Source: Acidobacteriota bacterium (GTDB taxonomy: Bacteria; Acidobacteriota; Terriglobia; Bryobacterales; Bryobacteraceae). From it: a stretch of DNA of 43,545 bases. The position numbers and the translations under genes are program-made. The stretch spans positions 1 to 43,545 of the forward strand of contig JACQDF010000057.1 in the NCBI GenBank assembly GCA_016201205.1, in the 5' to 3' direction. Each line of letters opens with the position of its first letter. Position 1 is the stretch's first letter. A model generated the notes under the pieces. That model was not told the DNA's origin and searched no databases. It worked only from the letters and a program-made list of their open reading frames with translations. Below, in pieces: positions 9,601 through 17,994 of the stretch.

Positions 9601-10109
9601 CGCAGCAGTTCTCCTGGTCCGGCGTGTGGGATCTGCCTTTCGGCAAGGCCCGGCATTTCAAGATCCAGAACAACGTTCTCAACACGATCTTCGGCGACTG
9701 GAACTACAACTGGATCCTCACCTACTATGGGGGCCCTCCGACGCCCAAGCCGGACGCAGTCTTTGGTTGCGAAAGCTACATCGTCAGCGATCAGTCGCCC
9801 AACCGCTGGTTCGAGAACCGCCGCGGTTGCTACACGCAGCGCGCTCCCTTCACGTTCCGCGACGTGGAGTCGCGCTTTGCCTGGATCCGCGATCCGGCGC
9901 TGCCGCAGTTGAACATCACGCTCGCCAAGCGCTTCCGCTTCGGGGAGCGCTACGAGCTCGAGCTGCGCGGCGAGTCGTTTAATTTCACCAACACGCCGCT
10001 GCTGAGAGGGCCCAACACCAGCTTCACCGATCCGCTGTTCGGCACGCTGCCGATCCAGCAGGATAATTTCCCGCGCAACATCCAGATCGGCGCGCGGATC
10101 AAGTTCTAG
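6630..10109 (+). CDS. Oar-like TonB-dependent outer-membrane receptor
   Basis: 1159 residues. Signal peptide at 1-17 (FLFLLLAASLVLAQ), a carboxypeptidase-regulatory-like beta-sandwich at about 20-105 (ATVTGQVSDPTGSPIPNALV), a plug-like domain at about 115-230 (YPLNGRQSYMLLALTPGV, INVEAIQEFKVMVNTYDAQY, GRSGGGHVNTTMKSGTN), then a long beta-barrel ending in a terminal aromatic residue (QIGARIKF). This is the Oar/TonB-dependent layout that is hugely expanded in Acidobacteria, where such proteins are thought to import or bind glycans and other large ligands; the ligand cannot be read from sequence. ATG 6630 lies behind a purine-rich GGAGGGAGAAAGGGG. No SusD-like partner gene adjoins it. Confidence 0.93.
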   Translation: MSRTFLFLLLAASLVLAQDYRATVTGQVSDPTGSPIPNALVKAVKEGTNETKEVRTNNNGFYTLNYLDPGRYSFEISASGFSTLTRTGIVLLTADKLNLTVSLELGQVNQSITVVGEQELITTTTAARGLNFDPIKVAEYPLNGRQSYMLLALTPGVLFTQRTFGNTGFSGTRAWDVNGSYTMNGGRTGTNQFLLNGAPISSDGTWNVAINVEAIQEFKVMVNTYDAQYGRSGGGHVNTTMKSGTNGWHGSVFDFWRNAVLDANSTQNNRQGAGRGKRNQHQFGGVLGGPIRKDKDFFLFSFEGWRERVPFPTVTSTPPAGMRAGGGYTEFQQGIFDPLTSKLCEPADNCTAGGLYRRQPFPGNVVPASRISPIGRNILNLYPLPNQVGTATINQNYFGTGNTGVYRYEQPSARYDKVISQNDRLYGLFSFQDGSEFRNQNGFDPPARTGNMTSTRTNYLYVADWTRVLNPRMVLDVRASFNHFWQNFPDVSDFDYTYDKLGIKKVPQVDTFPSRLAPRVTVSDYNDILGNQFLNRSSRSQIDFSAGLSHTKGSHSMKYGYEWATIIRGAQNSGRPTGAISFDRLWTRQYSGRGLGNQDGNAVAALLLGLPSSGSIDYNDTFLRREPYMGWYFQDDWKLNKRLTLNLGLRYDIQFPVYEIHDRLIGGFDYNVKNSMSDPVLAQWRKLKAEFDATNPRYRYPDVPDTLRGGLLFAGVDNQPRRIYDWDLTNIQPRVGFAYNFLHKTVMRGGVGIFHRTSTQGGVTTGFSQSTPYINSLDGGRFPSAGLTGPYSLEDPWPTGVVPPTGSSQGLLTNIGRGVSFDIRKRLVPRTYQYSYGLERELPWDMVFEISYVGSVTNKEPVTLQMSDASPAMFTRAQQDPNFFNNPVPNPFFGILPAVGQGAAPTINARELYRRIPLFPGVSQQQEALGRVWYHGVQIRFEKRAFTNRVAGSLTWVLSYTFAKQLENSLRNNNHFEDERFINQLADIDRPQQFSWSGVWDLPFGKARHFKIQNNVLNTIFGDWNYNWILTYYGGPPTPKPDAVFGCESYIVSDQSPNRWFENRRGCYTQRAPFTFRDVESRFAWIRDPALPQLNITLAKRFRFGERYELELRGESFNFTNTPLLRGPNTSFTDPLFGTLPIQQDNFPRNIQIGARIKF

Positions 10110-10132
10110 CTGGGCTGACTGCCAATACGAAC

Positions 10133-11092
10133 GTGGCTCCGGCGCTGATTCTTTCTGAAGATCAGGTGCGTGCCCTCGTCTCGGCCGGCGATCTGGTGGA
10201 CACGATGGAGCGTGCGCTGATCGCGTTCTCGTGCGGAGAAGCACGCCAGCCGCTACGCACGGTGCTCGAGCTGGCCTCGCCGGCCGATTTTTTCTTTCAT
10301 ATGCCGGCGGTGTTGGCCGACCCGCCGCTGGCCGGCGCCAAGCTGGTCACTCTCTGTCCGGACAACGCCGGACTCGGCCTGCCGACGCACCAGGCGACCA
10401 TCGTTGTGGTCGATGCTCACACCGGATTGCTCAAAGCGGTCCTCGCTGGCCGCTATCTCACGGAGGCTCGGACGGCGGCTGTATCGGCGGTGTCTGCGCG
10501 GGCGCTGGCGCGCTCCGATGCAGACGTGCTCGCCATTCTCGGATCCGGCGTCCAGGCGCGCGCGCACCTCGAAGCGCTTCCACAAGTGCGGGCTTTCCGC
10601 GAGATCCGCGCCTGGAGTCCTCACTCCGAGCGCTTGATGCGGTTCGTGGCGGACTCCCGGGAGAAAGTTACGGCGGCATCCAGCGCGGCCGAAGCCGTTG
10701 CCGACGCCGGCGTCATCGTACTGGCCACTTCCTCGTCCACGCCAGTGATTGCCAGGGACTGGGTGAAGCCGGGCGCTCACGTCATCTCCGTTGGCGCTCC
10801 CCGCCCCAGTATGCGCGAGATGGATCCGGACCTGGTGGCGTCTTGTCGCCTGTTTGTGGATTCGCGCCTGTCTGCTCTCGCCGAATCCGGCGACATTGTG
10901 CGAGGCATCCGGGAAGGACGGTTTACCGAAGCCCACATCGTGGCGGAGTTGGGAGAAGTGCTGGCCGGACAAGTTCCGGGGCGTCGCTCGGACAACGAGA
11001 TCACCGTTTTTAAGTCACTGGGGCTTGCCGTGGAAGACCTGGCTGCGGCGGCGGAAGTGTTGCGGAGGCTGTCAGGAAGTCCGAATTTGTAA
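10133..11092 (+). CDS. Ornithine cyclodeaminase / mu-crystallin family protein
   Basis: 319 residues, GTG start at 10133, 23 bases after the receptor gene. The N-terminal ILSEDQVRALVSAGDLVDTM and the Rossmann signature LAILGSGVQARAHLEAL place it in the ornithine cyclodeaminase/mu-crystallin family, which uses NAD(P) for cyclodeamination of ornithine, reduction of cyclic imino acids, or amino-acid dehydrogenation. TEARTAAVSAVSARAL and PGAHVISVGAPRPSMREMD are also family-typical. The substrate is not predictable. The acyl-CoA ligase follows after 20 bases, suggesting co-transcription. Confidence 0.88.
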   Translation: MAPALILSEDQVRALVSAGDLVDTMERALIAFSCGEARQPLRTVLELASPADFFFHMPAVLADPPLAGAKLVTLCPDNAGLGLPTHQATIVVVDAHTGLLKAVLAGRYLTEARTAAVSAVSARALARSDADVLAILGSGVQARAHLEALPQVRAFREIRAWSPHSERLMRFVADSREKVTAASSAAEAVADAGVIVLATSSSTPVIARDWVKPGAHVISVGAPRPSMREMDPDLVASCRLFVDSRLSALAESGDIVRGIREGRFTEAHIVAELGEVLAGQVPGRRSDNEITVFKSLGLAVEDLAAAAEVLRRLSGSPNL

Positions 11093-11112
11093 ACTGAATA
11101 GACGGCGAATTC

Positions 11113-12702
11113 ATGAACGTACCCCTCACTCCTATCCGGTTCTTGTACCGCGCGATGGATCTTTATGCCCAAAAAGTCGGGATTGTGTCCGGCGACCGCA
11201 CCCTCACCTACGGCCAGTTCGGCGAGCGCGCGCGGAAGCTTTCCATTGCGCTCAAAAAGAACGGGATTGCCAAAGGCGACCGGGTCGCTTACCTGAGCTT
11301 CAACAACCACCAGTTGCTCGAGGGCTACTACGGCGTGCCGATGGCGCGCGCCATCGTGATGCCGCTGAACGTGCGCCTCTCCGTGCAGGAACTGGTCCCC
11401 ATCCTGAACCACTCCGGGGCCAGAATGCTGCTCTTTGAGAACGACTTTCTTCCCGTGGTCGAACAGATCAAGGCTGCCTGCGGCTCAATCGAGCGCTTTG
11501 TCACGCTAAACGAGAAAACCGCCGTGGCCGAACTGGCCTGCGAAGAACTCCTGGACCAGGGAACACCGGACGATGTCGATGTGTCCTGCTTCGACGAAAA
11601 TGAAGTGGCTGAGCTGTTCTACACCAGCGGGATCACGGGCGTCCCGAAAGGCGTCATGCTGACGCACCGCACATTGTACCTGCACGCGTTGTCGGTGGCG
11701 ACGCTGGCGGGCGACCCGAAGGACCTGGTGGATCTGCACACCATCCCGCTGTTTCATGCCAACGGGTGGGGGCGGCCGCAATCCTCGACCATGCTCGGAT
11801 CGAAGCAGGTGATGGTGCGGCGCTTTGAGCCAACCGGCGTGTTCAATCTGATCCAGCAGCATCGCGCCACCGAAATGAGCCTGGTGCCCACGATGGCGAA
11901 CGCGCTGCTGAATGCGCCGGACCGCGCCCGCTTCGATCTGTCGAGCTTGCGGCGCATCATGATCGGCGGAGCGGCCGCTTCGGCCGACCTGATTGCGCGG
12001 ATGGAGGAGGCCTTTCAGTGCGACGTGCTCTCCGGCTACGGCATGACGGAAACGGCGCCGGTGCTGACAACAGCTCGCGCCAAAGGCGGCATCGATGAAT
12101 CCGACGCCGCCGCCCGCCACAGGAGGCGCGCGATGGCGGGCTGGGCCGTTCCCGGCGTCGAGGTCCGCGTCGTGGATGCCAACCTGAATCCGGTCCCTCG
12201 AGATTCGCGGACCATCGGCGAAGTAGTTGCCCGCGGCGATCACCTCATGGCGGGTTATTACAAGGATCCCGAGGCCACCGCGAACACCATCGAGAGCGGC
12301 TGGATCCACACAGGCGACATGGCGACCTGGGACGAACAGGGCTACATCCAGATCGTTGACCGCAAGAAGGAGATCATCATCAGCGGAGGCGAGAATATCT
12401 CCTCGATTGAAATCGAGAAGGCGATTTTCGCCCATCCGGCGGTGTTTGAATGCGCTGTGGTGGCCGCTCCCGATGATCGCTGGGGTGAGGCGCCGGCGGC
12501 GGTCGTGGTGCTGAAGCCGGATATGAGCCTGACAGTGGACGAGCTGACAGCGTTTCTCTCCGAGCGGCTCGGGCGTTTCAAGCTGCCTAAGATCATCGAA
12601 TTCCGGGACGAGCAGTTGCCCAAGACCGGCACCGGCAAGATCCGCAAGATGATCCTCAAAGAGAAATTCTGGGCGGGCAAGGAAAAGCGCGTGCAAGGCT
12701 AA
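11113..12702 (+). CDS. AMP-forming acyl-CoA synthetase (fatty-acid ligase type)
   Basis: 529-residue ANL-superfamily enzyme that activates a carboxylic acid as acyl-AMP and transfers it to CoA. Motifs: phosphate loop YTSGITGVPKG at 170-180, with Ile where Thr is usual; GYGMTETAP (A5); GWIHTGDMATWDEQGYI (A7/A8); VDRKKEIIISGGENIS hinge; and PKTGTGKIRKMIL with the catalytic C-terminal Lys (A10). Overall it resembles medium/long-chain fatty-acyl-CoA ligases. ATG start at 11113 without a strong ribosome-binding site. It converges on tldD with only 22 bases between the stops, and that gap contains a 17-base dispersed repeat. Confidence 0.92.
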   Translation: MNVPLTPIRFLYRAMDLYAQKVGIVSGDRTLTYGQFGERARKLSIALKKNGIAKGDRVAYLSFNNHQLLEGYYGVPMARAIVMPLNVRLSVQELVPILNHSGARMLLFENDFLPVVEQIKAACGSIERFVTLNEKTAVAELACEELLDQGTPDDVDVSCFDENEVAELFYTSGITGVPKGVMLTHRTLYLHALSVATLAGDPKDLVDLHTIPLFHANGWGRPQSSTMLGSKQVMVRRFEPTGVFNLIQQHRATEMSLVPTMANALLNAPDRARFDLSSLRRIMIGGAAASADLIARMEEAFQCDVLSGYGMTETAPVLTTARAKGGIDESDAAARHRRRAMAGWAVPGVEVRVVDANLNPVPRDSRTIGEVVARGDHLMAGYYKDPEATANTIESGWIHTGDMATWDEQGYIQIVDRKKEIIISGGENISSIEIEKAIFAHPAVFECAVVAAPDDRWGEAPAAVVVLKPDMSLTVDELTAFLSERLGRFKLPKIIEFRDEQLPKTGTGKIRKMILKEKFWAGKEKRVQG

Positions 12703-12706
12703 GAAG

Positions 12707-12723
12707 CCGGGGACAGGCTACTT
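12707..12723 (+). repeat. Dispersed 17-bp repeat, copy 1 (CCGGGGACAGGCTACTT)
   Basis: Exactly the same 17 bases recur at 34064-34080. Both copies begin within about ten bases after a plus-strand stop codon. Short GGGGACAG-type repeats of this kind occur as scattered intergenic elements in other bacterial genomes; linking it to a specific transposase family is inference. Confidence 0.6.
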
Positions 12724-12724
12724 C

Positions 12725-14155
12725 TCAGGCCGTGCCGCCGACGGTCATGCGATCGATCTTCACTGTCGGAATGCCGACTCCGACGGGCACGCTTTGTCCC
12801 TCTTTGCCGCAGACGCCCATGCCCTCATCCAGCTTCAGGTCGTGGCCCACCATGCTGACATACTTCAGCGCCTCGGGACCGTTTCCGATCAGGGTGGCCC
12901 CACGCACCGGGCGGGTGAGCTGGCCTTGTTCGATGAGGTAGCTTTCCGTGGCGGAGAAAACAAAATTGCCGCTGGTGATATCAACCTGGCCTCCCCCGAA
13001 GGTTGCGCAGTACAGGCCCTTGGGGACCGAGCGGATGATCTGCTCCGGATCGCTTTCTCCGGCGAGCAGGTAGGTGTTGGTCATGCGCGGCATGGGAATG
13101 TGCCGGTAGCTTTCGCGACGCCCGTTGCCGGTGACAGCGGCGCCAAGAATCCGGCTCGAGAGCCGGTCCTGAAGGTAGCCGCGCAAGACGCCTTTTTCGA
13201 TCAGCACATTTTGTTGGGTGGCGTTTCCTTCGTCATCGACGTTGAGCGACCCGCGGCGGTTGGCGATGGCGCCGTCGTCAATGACGGTGCATAAAGGACT
13301 GGCCACCTGCTGGCCAATGCGGTTGCTGAAGGCGGACACGCCTTTGCGGTTGAAATCCGCTTCCAGGCCGTGCCCTACCGCTTCGTGAAGCAGAATGCCC
13401 GGCCAGCCAGGCCCCAGCACCACGGTCATCTCCCCGGCTGGCGCCTGGACCGCATCCAGTTGCACGATCGCTTGCCGTACCGCCTCACGCGCGAAATATT
13501 CCGGCGGCCTGTCGGCAAGGAAGTAGTCGAGCGAGACGCGGCCTCCTCCGCCGTAATAGCCCTGCTCCGGATTTCCGCCCTGCTGGCGGGCCAGCACCAA
13601 GACCCCGATCCGCGCCATGGGCTGGGTGTCGAAGCTCAACGTACCCTCGCTGGTGGCGACCAGCACGTGCCGCAGGCTGTCGGCATAGCTCGCCTGCACC
13701 TGGAACACGCGCGGGTCGCAGGCACGGGCCGCTTCGTCGGCGCGCTGAACCAGCCGCACGCGTCCGGCCAGGCTGGTGTCGCCAGGAAAAGTCGCCAGCC
13801 GGTACAGATCCCGTTTCCGCGCGTCCCCAAACCCGGCCTTAGAGGCTTTCGAGGGGCCGCCGGCGATGCAGGCTGCCACCCGCGCCGCTTGCACAATCTT
13901 GTCCGGGCTGAGGTCATCGCTATAGGCGTAGCCGGTTCGCTCCTCCGCAATCACACGCACACCCACGCCTAACGTAACGCCCTGCGTCGCGTTCTTGACG
14001 ATCGATTCTTCCAGACTCACCGCAGTGGTGGCCAGGTACTCGAAGTACAGGTCCGCGTAATCGCCGCCGGCCGACAGAGCTTCTCCCAGGTAACGCTCGA
14101 GGTCGCGCTCGGAGAGGCCGAATTTTGCAGCGAAGAACGATTCGCCGAGTGGCAT
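12725..14155 (-). CDS. tldD: TldD metalloprotease
   Basis: 476 residues of the TldD/PmbA family. The zinc-binding HEAVGHGLEAD in the middle is the TldD active-site motif, and the C-terminal GKEGQSVPVGVGIPTVKI is typical. TldD pairs with TldE/PmbA to degrade unfolded peptides and to mature some RiPPs such as microcin B17. Here tldE is not in the window, so the partner must be elsewhere. It lies downstream of the hotdog thioesterase gene on the same strand with a 76-base gap. GGAAG sits almost against the ATG. A small overlapping frame starting at 14235 is not considered a gene. Confidence 0.93.
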   Translation of the reverse strand: MPLGESFFAAKFGLSERDLERYLGEALSAGGDYADLYFEYLATTAVSLEESIVKNATQGVTLGVGVRVIAEERTGYAYSDDLSPDKIVQAARVAACIAGGPSKASKAGFGDARKRDLYRLATFPGDTSLAGRVRLVQRADEAARACDPRVFQVQASYADSLRHVLVATSEGTLSFDTQPMARIGVLVLARQQGGNPEQGYYGGGGRVSLDYFLADRPPEYFAREAVRQAIVQLDAVQAPAGEMTVVLGPGWPGILLHEAVGHGLEADFNRKGVSAFSNRIGQQVASPLCTVIDDGAIANRRGSLNVDDEGNATQQNVLIEKGVLRGYLQDRLSSRILGAAVTGNGRRESYRHIPMPRMTNTYLLAGESDPEQIIRSVPKGLYCATFGGGQVDITSGNFVFSATESYLIEQGQLTRPVRGATLIGNGPEALKYVSMVGHDLKLDEGMGVCGKEGQSVPVGVGIPTVKIDRMTVGGTA

Positions 14156-14231
14156 GCTTCCAGGTTAGCAGTCTGGCCCGGCAGCGCAGGCTTCCGCCCT
14201 CGCCGAGTTTTGCTGCGTTCGATCCGTTCGC

Positions 14232-14606
14232 TCATGCAGTGCTCCCCAGCAGCATATAGGTCACCGTGGCGATGGCGCAGAGCGTGCCCCGCTCATCGGT
14301 CAGATCGACGGTGCCCACGCAGAGTGTCTTGCCTGTCTTGGCCAGCCTGGCGCGGGCGCGCAACGTGCCGGTGTTCATCGCCGGCCGCAGGAAGTTGACG
14401 TTCAGCTCGACGGTGGTCGTGTTGCGGGTGTTGCCGAGCGCGTTCACGATGGCGAACCACACCGCTTCATCGGCAACGGTGGCGATGATGCCGCCGTGCA
14501 GGGTGGCGTCGGGATTGAAGAAGAAATCCTTGAGCGGGCACTCGATGGTGACACCATCCGCGTGTATCTCGGCGACCCGCAGGCCGAGGTACTCAGTGAA
14601 ATTCAT
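14232..14606 (-). CDS. PaaI-type hotdog thioesterase
   Basis: 124 residues with the hotdog-fold thioesterase pattern: LKDFFFNPDATLHGGIIATV (the HGG segment carries the usual oxyanion glycine), ADEAVWFAIVNALG on the central helix, then NVNFLRPAMNTGTL and a terminal strand IATVTYMLL. Such proteins hydrolyse acyl- or aryl-CoA esters. The ATG overlaps the stop of the DUF1501 gene by ATGA (14603-14606), so it is translated from the same mRNA, although a functional link to a secreted DUF1501 protein is not obvious. Substrate unknown. Confidence 0.85.
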   Translation of the reverse strand: MNFTEYLGLRVAEIHADGVTIECPLKDFFFNPDATLHGGIIATVADEAVWFAIVNALGNTRNTTTVELNVNFLRPAMNTGTLRARARLAKTGKTLCVGTVDLTDERGTLCAIATVTYMLLGSTA

Positions 14607-16042
14607 GCAAGCAGATCCAGGATGGGTTTGCCCTTCCCGTCCTTGGTGACGTGGAACGGGCGCTTTTCGATTTCGTAGGCGAGATCGGGCGGGATGCCCA
14701 TGGCGTGGTAGATGGTGGCGTGCAGATCCTCGATGGTGACGCGCTTGTCGGCGACGATGCAGGGACGCTCGTCGGCGGTCTTGCCGTAGAGGAAGCCTTT
14801 CTTCATGCCGCCGCCGATCAGCAGAACCGAGCTGGCTTCGGTGAAATGGCGGTGCATGCCGTAATGCTTGAGCTCCTGCATGACGTCAGGCTGCCTGACC
14901 TGGGCTTTTACTTCAATGCCAGGGCGCCCCTCAGTCATCATGTCGCGGCCGAATTCGCTGGCCACCACGATGAGCGTGCGGTTGAGCAGGCCGCGCTCTT
15001 CCAGATCGAGCACAAGCTGCCGGACGGGGCGGTCGATCTGCTGCTTCATGTCGCTGGCGCGGGTGTGGCCGTTTTCGTGCGTGTCCCAGTGGCGAAAGGG
15101 GATGTACTCGGTGGTGATCTCGATGAAACGCGCGCCTGCTTCCGTCAGCCGGCGGGCCAGCAGGCAGCCCAAGCCAAAGCGGCCGGTGTCGTATTTCTCG
15201 TAGCTCTCTTTCGGCTCGAGCGAGATGTCGAAGGCTCTTGCCGCCGGCGAAGTCATCAGCCGGTAAGCGTTGTCCACCGAACGAAGCAGCGACTGCTGCT
15301 GGTCATCGCTGCCCTCGCGCAACACGGGATTCGCTTCAAGCAGCTTGCGGTACTGCCGCTGGCGGTTCTCAAAGCGCGAGCGGGTGATATGCGCGGGCGG
15401 CCGCACCACGGCCGCGGCGTCTCGCGGATCCGGAACAAAGAACGGACCGTACTCCGTTCCCAGAAAGCCTGCCGTGTGAAACGACTTCAGGGCGTCACTC
15501 TCGGCGCCGATATCGAGGTTCTGGCCGACGTCGACGAACGCCGGCATATCTTTCTGTCTCGGCCCGAGAGTGCGGGCAATCACCGCGCCCAGATGCGGCG
15601 CGGCCACCGACACCGGCGGTACGTAGCCGGTGTGCCAGTGGAACTGATGGCGCGAATGAAGAATGAAGCCCAGATCCGCCGAGCGATAGGTGCGCACCAG
15701 CGTGCAGCGGTCCAGAATCGATGCGATGCCTTCGAGGCCTTGCGAGAGCTTGATGTTGTCGACGGCAGTGTGGATGGGCGGGAAAGTGCTCAAGACGCGC
15801 TTGGATTCCAGGCCCGCCTCGAAGGGCGTGTACTGTTTCGGATCGAATGTCTCGGTCTGCGCCATGCCGCCCGCCATCCAGAGCACAATCAGCGTGTCGG
15901 CTGTTGCCTTCGGACGGCTGGTCTGCGGCCAGAGCGGCCGCGCGACGCCGGCCGTGAGAGCGGAAAGCAGGGCGGCGCCGGTTGCGCCGGCGAATTCGCG
16001 GCGCGTCAACGAATCGAGAATGCGTTTTTCCACCATGGGCAT
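14603..16042 (-). CDS. DUF1501 family protein with Tat signal
   Basis: About 479 residues from ATG 16042. The N-terminus has a twin-arginine signal (SLTRREFAGATGAALLSAL) followed by the sulfatase-like fold typical of DUF1501: IVLWMAGGMAQTETFDPK, SADLGFILHSRHQFHWHTGY, FIEITTEYIPFRHWDTHENG, IVVASEFGRDMMTEG and the late HYGMHRHF. The family sits in the alkaline-phosphatase superfamily, but no Cys/Ser-x-Pro-x-Arg motif is present. Its ATG shares one base with the stop of the upstream DUF1549 gene (TGATG, 16040-16044). DUF1549/1553-DUF1501 pairs are abundant in Planctomycetes and Acidobacteria and are thought to act outside the cytoplasm on polysaccharides; biochemical function is largely undetermined. 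Confidence 0.9.
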   Translation of the reverse strand: MPMVEKRILDSLTRREFAGATGAALLSALTAGVARPLWPQTSRPKATADTLIVLWMAGGMAQTETFDPKQYTPFEAGLESKRVLSTFPPIHTAVDNIKLSQGLEGIASILDRCTLVRTYRSADLGFILHSRHQFHWHTGYVPPVSVAAPHLGAVIARTLGPRQKDMPAFVDVGQNLDIGAESDALKSFHTAGFLGTEYGPFFVPDPRDAAAVVRPPAHITRSRFENRQRQYRKLLEANPVLREGSDDQQQSLLRSVDNAYRLMTSPAARAFDISLEPKESYEKYDTGRFGLGCLLARRLTEAGARFIEITTEYIPFRHWDTHENGHTRASDMKQQIDRPVRQLVLDLEERGLLNRTLIVVASEFGRDMMTEGRPGIEVKAQVRQPDVMQELKHYGMHRHFTEASSVLLIGGGMKKGFLYGKTADERPCIVADKRVTIEDLHATIYHAMGIPPDLAYEIEKRPFHVTKDGKGKPILDLLA

Positions 16043-17994
16043 CACCGGATGTATTGGAATTCGGGCGACATCAGAATCATCCAAAGGAAATCTTCGACGG
16101 AATCGGAGGCAAGCGGCGTCCCTAAGATCTCGAGAGCGGCTTTGCGCTCCTGGACAGAAGGCTCCCGGCTCACTGCGTGGATGTAGACGCGCGAGACAAG
16201 GGCGTCCGGGGTGAGCTTTGCGGGAGGCTGCGGGACCGGTGTTCGCGGATCCACGCGGACAAGCCGCAGCGGGTCGGGCTCCTGGTCAAAGACGAAGAAG
16301 CGAATGGCCGGGCCGACGTCCGATCCTTTACTCCCGGCGGCCACTTGCACTGCCGCCTGGAACCGCTCCGGCCGCTTGCCATCGAAATCAAGAACGGTGC
16401 GGGAGGCAAGCTTGAGCCCTTCGAGATTCACGCCGGGGAAGAGCTCCGACAGTGGGACGCGGTTGCCATCCACGACAACGGCGGCGTCCTTCCACATCGG
16501 GAAAACGCGAGTCGGATCGTACGAGTCGACATCCACCACCAGCAGCCACAGCTTGCGGACGCCGTCGAGCGGGATGTCCACTTTGGCCGAGTTGCCACGG
16601 ATCACGCCGCTGTCAAAAAGATTCGCCGGCGGAGGCGGCGGGTTGTCCACCAGCCTGCGAGCGCCCTGGTGCAGCCAGCCGGCCAGTTGAACGCCGTTGA
16701 CCAGCTCGAGTGCCTGCAATGTAGTGGGCTGGGTGAGCCGCTCAGTGGACACCTGGTCGCGGACGGGCCGCCCGAGCGCGCGGGTGAGCGGAGTCGATTT
16801 CAGCTCCCAGTCGCGCACGTAGCTCGTGAGCCCGGCGGCCGGGATGGGCTTATAGCGCCACTCGCCGGTGATCGAGGCGACCGCCTCGGCGAACTGCTCG
16901 GCGCTGAGCCGGCGTTTGTGGGGGCCGCGGAAAACATAGCGCTCCCGAGGATTCGGAGCGCCGTTTACTGTTGGAAGCTGATAGGTGCGCGAGGTGAGCA
17001 TGGTGCGCAGCAAATGCTTCAGATCGAATCCGTGCCCGGCGAGATCACTGGCCAGCCAGTCGAGCAGATCCGCGTTCCAGGGCTCGGCCGACATATCATC
17101 GACGGGCTCGACAAGACCTCGTCCGAAGAGCTGCTTCCAGTAGCGATTGACGACGGTGCGCGTCAGGCGGCCGTTCTGGGGGGCGGTGAACAGGCGGGCG
17201 GCTTCGGCGCGGCGCTCATCGAGCGTGCCTTCTGTCCTGGGGGCGCCAAGCTCGGGGAACAGAAACTTGGGCGTGGCCATCTCACCCGTTCGGACGTCGC
17301 AGCGGGCGATCTCGAGCGGCTCGGCGGTGAAGAAACTCGCCAGGCCATACGCGTCCTTCAGCTTCCATTTGCTGATGAAGCTGTCGTGGCAGACGTTGCA
17401 CTTGAGATTGACGCCGAGAAAGGTCTGGGCGCTGTTCTGCGCGGCTTGCAGTGGAGGCCGCTCGCTGGCCGGAATCTCACCGCGCCAGTTGACTCCGATG
17501 ATGAAGCCCTCGGGATCGCCTTTCAATGCTGGATTGAGGAGCGTGGCGACAAAGCGGTCGTACGGCATGTTCTCTTCAAGCGCCTTGCGCAGCCAGGAGG
17601 TGATGGACTTGCGCTCGCCGTGATAAATGACGCCCTCGTCATTGCGCAGCAGGTCGCTCCACAGGCTGATCCAGTGGGCGGCGTAGGCGGTCTTGTCCGC
17701 AAGAAGCTGGTCCACCAGCCTGGCGCGCTTGTCCGGATCGCCGTCTCGCACGAACTGGCGAAGCTGCTCCGGGGCCGGCAGCAGGCCCCAAACATCGAGG
17801 TAAACGCGGCGCGCGTACAGGGGATCGGAAACGGGCTTTCCGGGCACGCCGCTGAGGAATGCATCCACCGGATTCCCGGCTGCCGAAGGAAGCGCCGGTT
17901 TGCGCGGCGCAAGCGGCGCCACCCAGGTGGACTGAGCCAAAGCCGCCACACTCGTCACCGCCGCCAGGATGCTATAAACTTTGGGAATCGACAT
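16042..17994 (-). CDS. DUF1549/DUF1553 (PSCyt2/PSD1-type) exported protein
   Basis: 650 residues from ATG 17994, chosen because it opens a signal peptide (SIPKVYSILAAVTSVAALAQ). The open frame continues upstream to 18093, but that part lies antisense to the sulfatase. DUF1549 spans about residues 40-240 (YLDVWGLLPAPEQLRQFV, WSDLLRN, MPYDRFVATLL) and includes one heme-type CxxCH (CNVCH) in the family position. DUF1553 follows from about 270 (RTVVNRYWKQLFGRGLVEPV, DLLDWLASDLAGHGFDLKHL, LLRTMLTSRTYQ) and the C-terminus ends in the usual LMSPEFQYI. No separate N-terminal cytochrome domain is present. It overlaps DUF1501 by TGATG. Its start codon overlaps that of the divergent sulfatase in the tetranucleotide CATG (17992-17995). 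Confidence 0.9.
   Translation of the reverse strand: MSIPKVYSILAAVTSVAALAQSTWVAPLAPRKPALPSAAGNPVDAFLSGVPGKPVSDPLYARRVYLDVWGLLPAPEQLRQFVRDGDPDKRARLVDQLLADKTAYAAHWISLWSDLLRNDEGVIYHGERKSITSWLRKALEENMPYDRFVATLLNPALKGDPEGFIIGVNWRGEIPASERPPLQAAQNSAQTFLGVNLKCNVCHDSFISKWKLKDAYGLASFFTAEPLEIARCDVRTGEMATPKFLFPELGAPRTEGTLDERRAEAARLFTAPQNGRLTRTVVNRYWKQLFGRGLVEPVDDMSAEPWNADLLDWLASDLAGHGFDLKHLLRTMLTSRTYQLPTVNGAPNPRERYVFRGPHKRRLSAEQFAEAVASITGEWRYKPIPAAGLTSYVRDWELKSTPLTRALGRPVRDQVSTERLTQPTTLQALELVNGVQLAGWLHQGARRLVDNPPPPPANLFDSGVIRGNSAKVDIPLDGVRKLWLLVVDVDSYDPTRVFPMWKDAAVVVDGNRVPLSELFPGVNLEGLKLASRTVLDFDGKRPERFQAAVQVAAGSKGSDVGPAIRFFVFDQEPDPLRLVRVDPRTPVPQPPAKLTPDALVSRVYIHAVSREPSVQERKAALEILGTPLASDSVEDFLWMILMSPEFQYIR
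17973..17978 (+). promoter_or_regulatory. Candidate -10 (TATAAA) for the sulfatase operon, inside the divergent gene
   Basis: TATAAA lies 14 bases before the sulfatase ATG, within the signal-peptide codons of the minus-strand DUF1549 gene. Transcription starting about 7 bases downstream would give a leader of under ten bases. No convincing -35 is visible. Weak GGGAA (17983-17987) is the only ribosome-binding candidate. Confidence 0.3.

Noticed and set aside
14017..14235. Small minus-strand frame whose ATG overlaps the hotdog stop by ATGA
   Set aside because: Most of it overlaps tldD in another frame, and its translation has no recognisable pattern; the overlap is accidental.
17981..17992. 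TTG start for the sulfatase four codons upstream
   Set aside because: It would swallow the GGGAA ribosome-binding candidate, and the twin-arginine signal already begins properly at ATG 17993.
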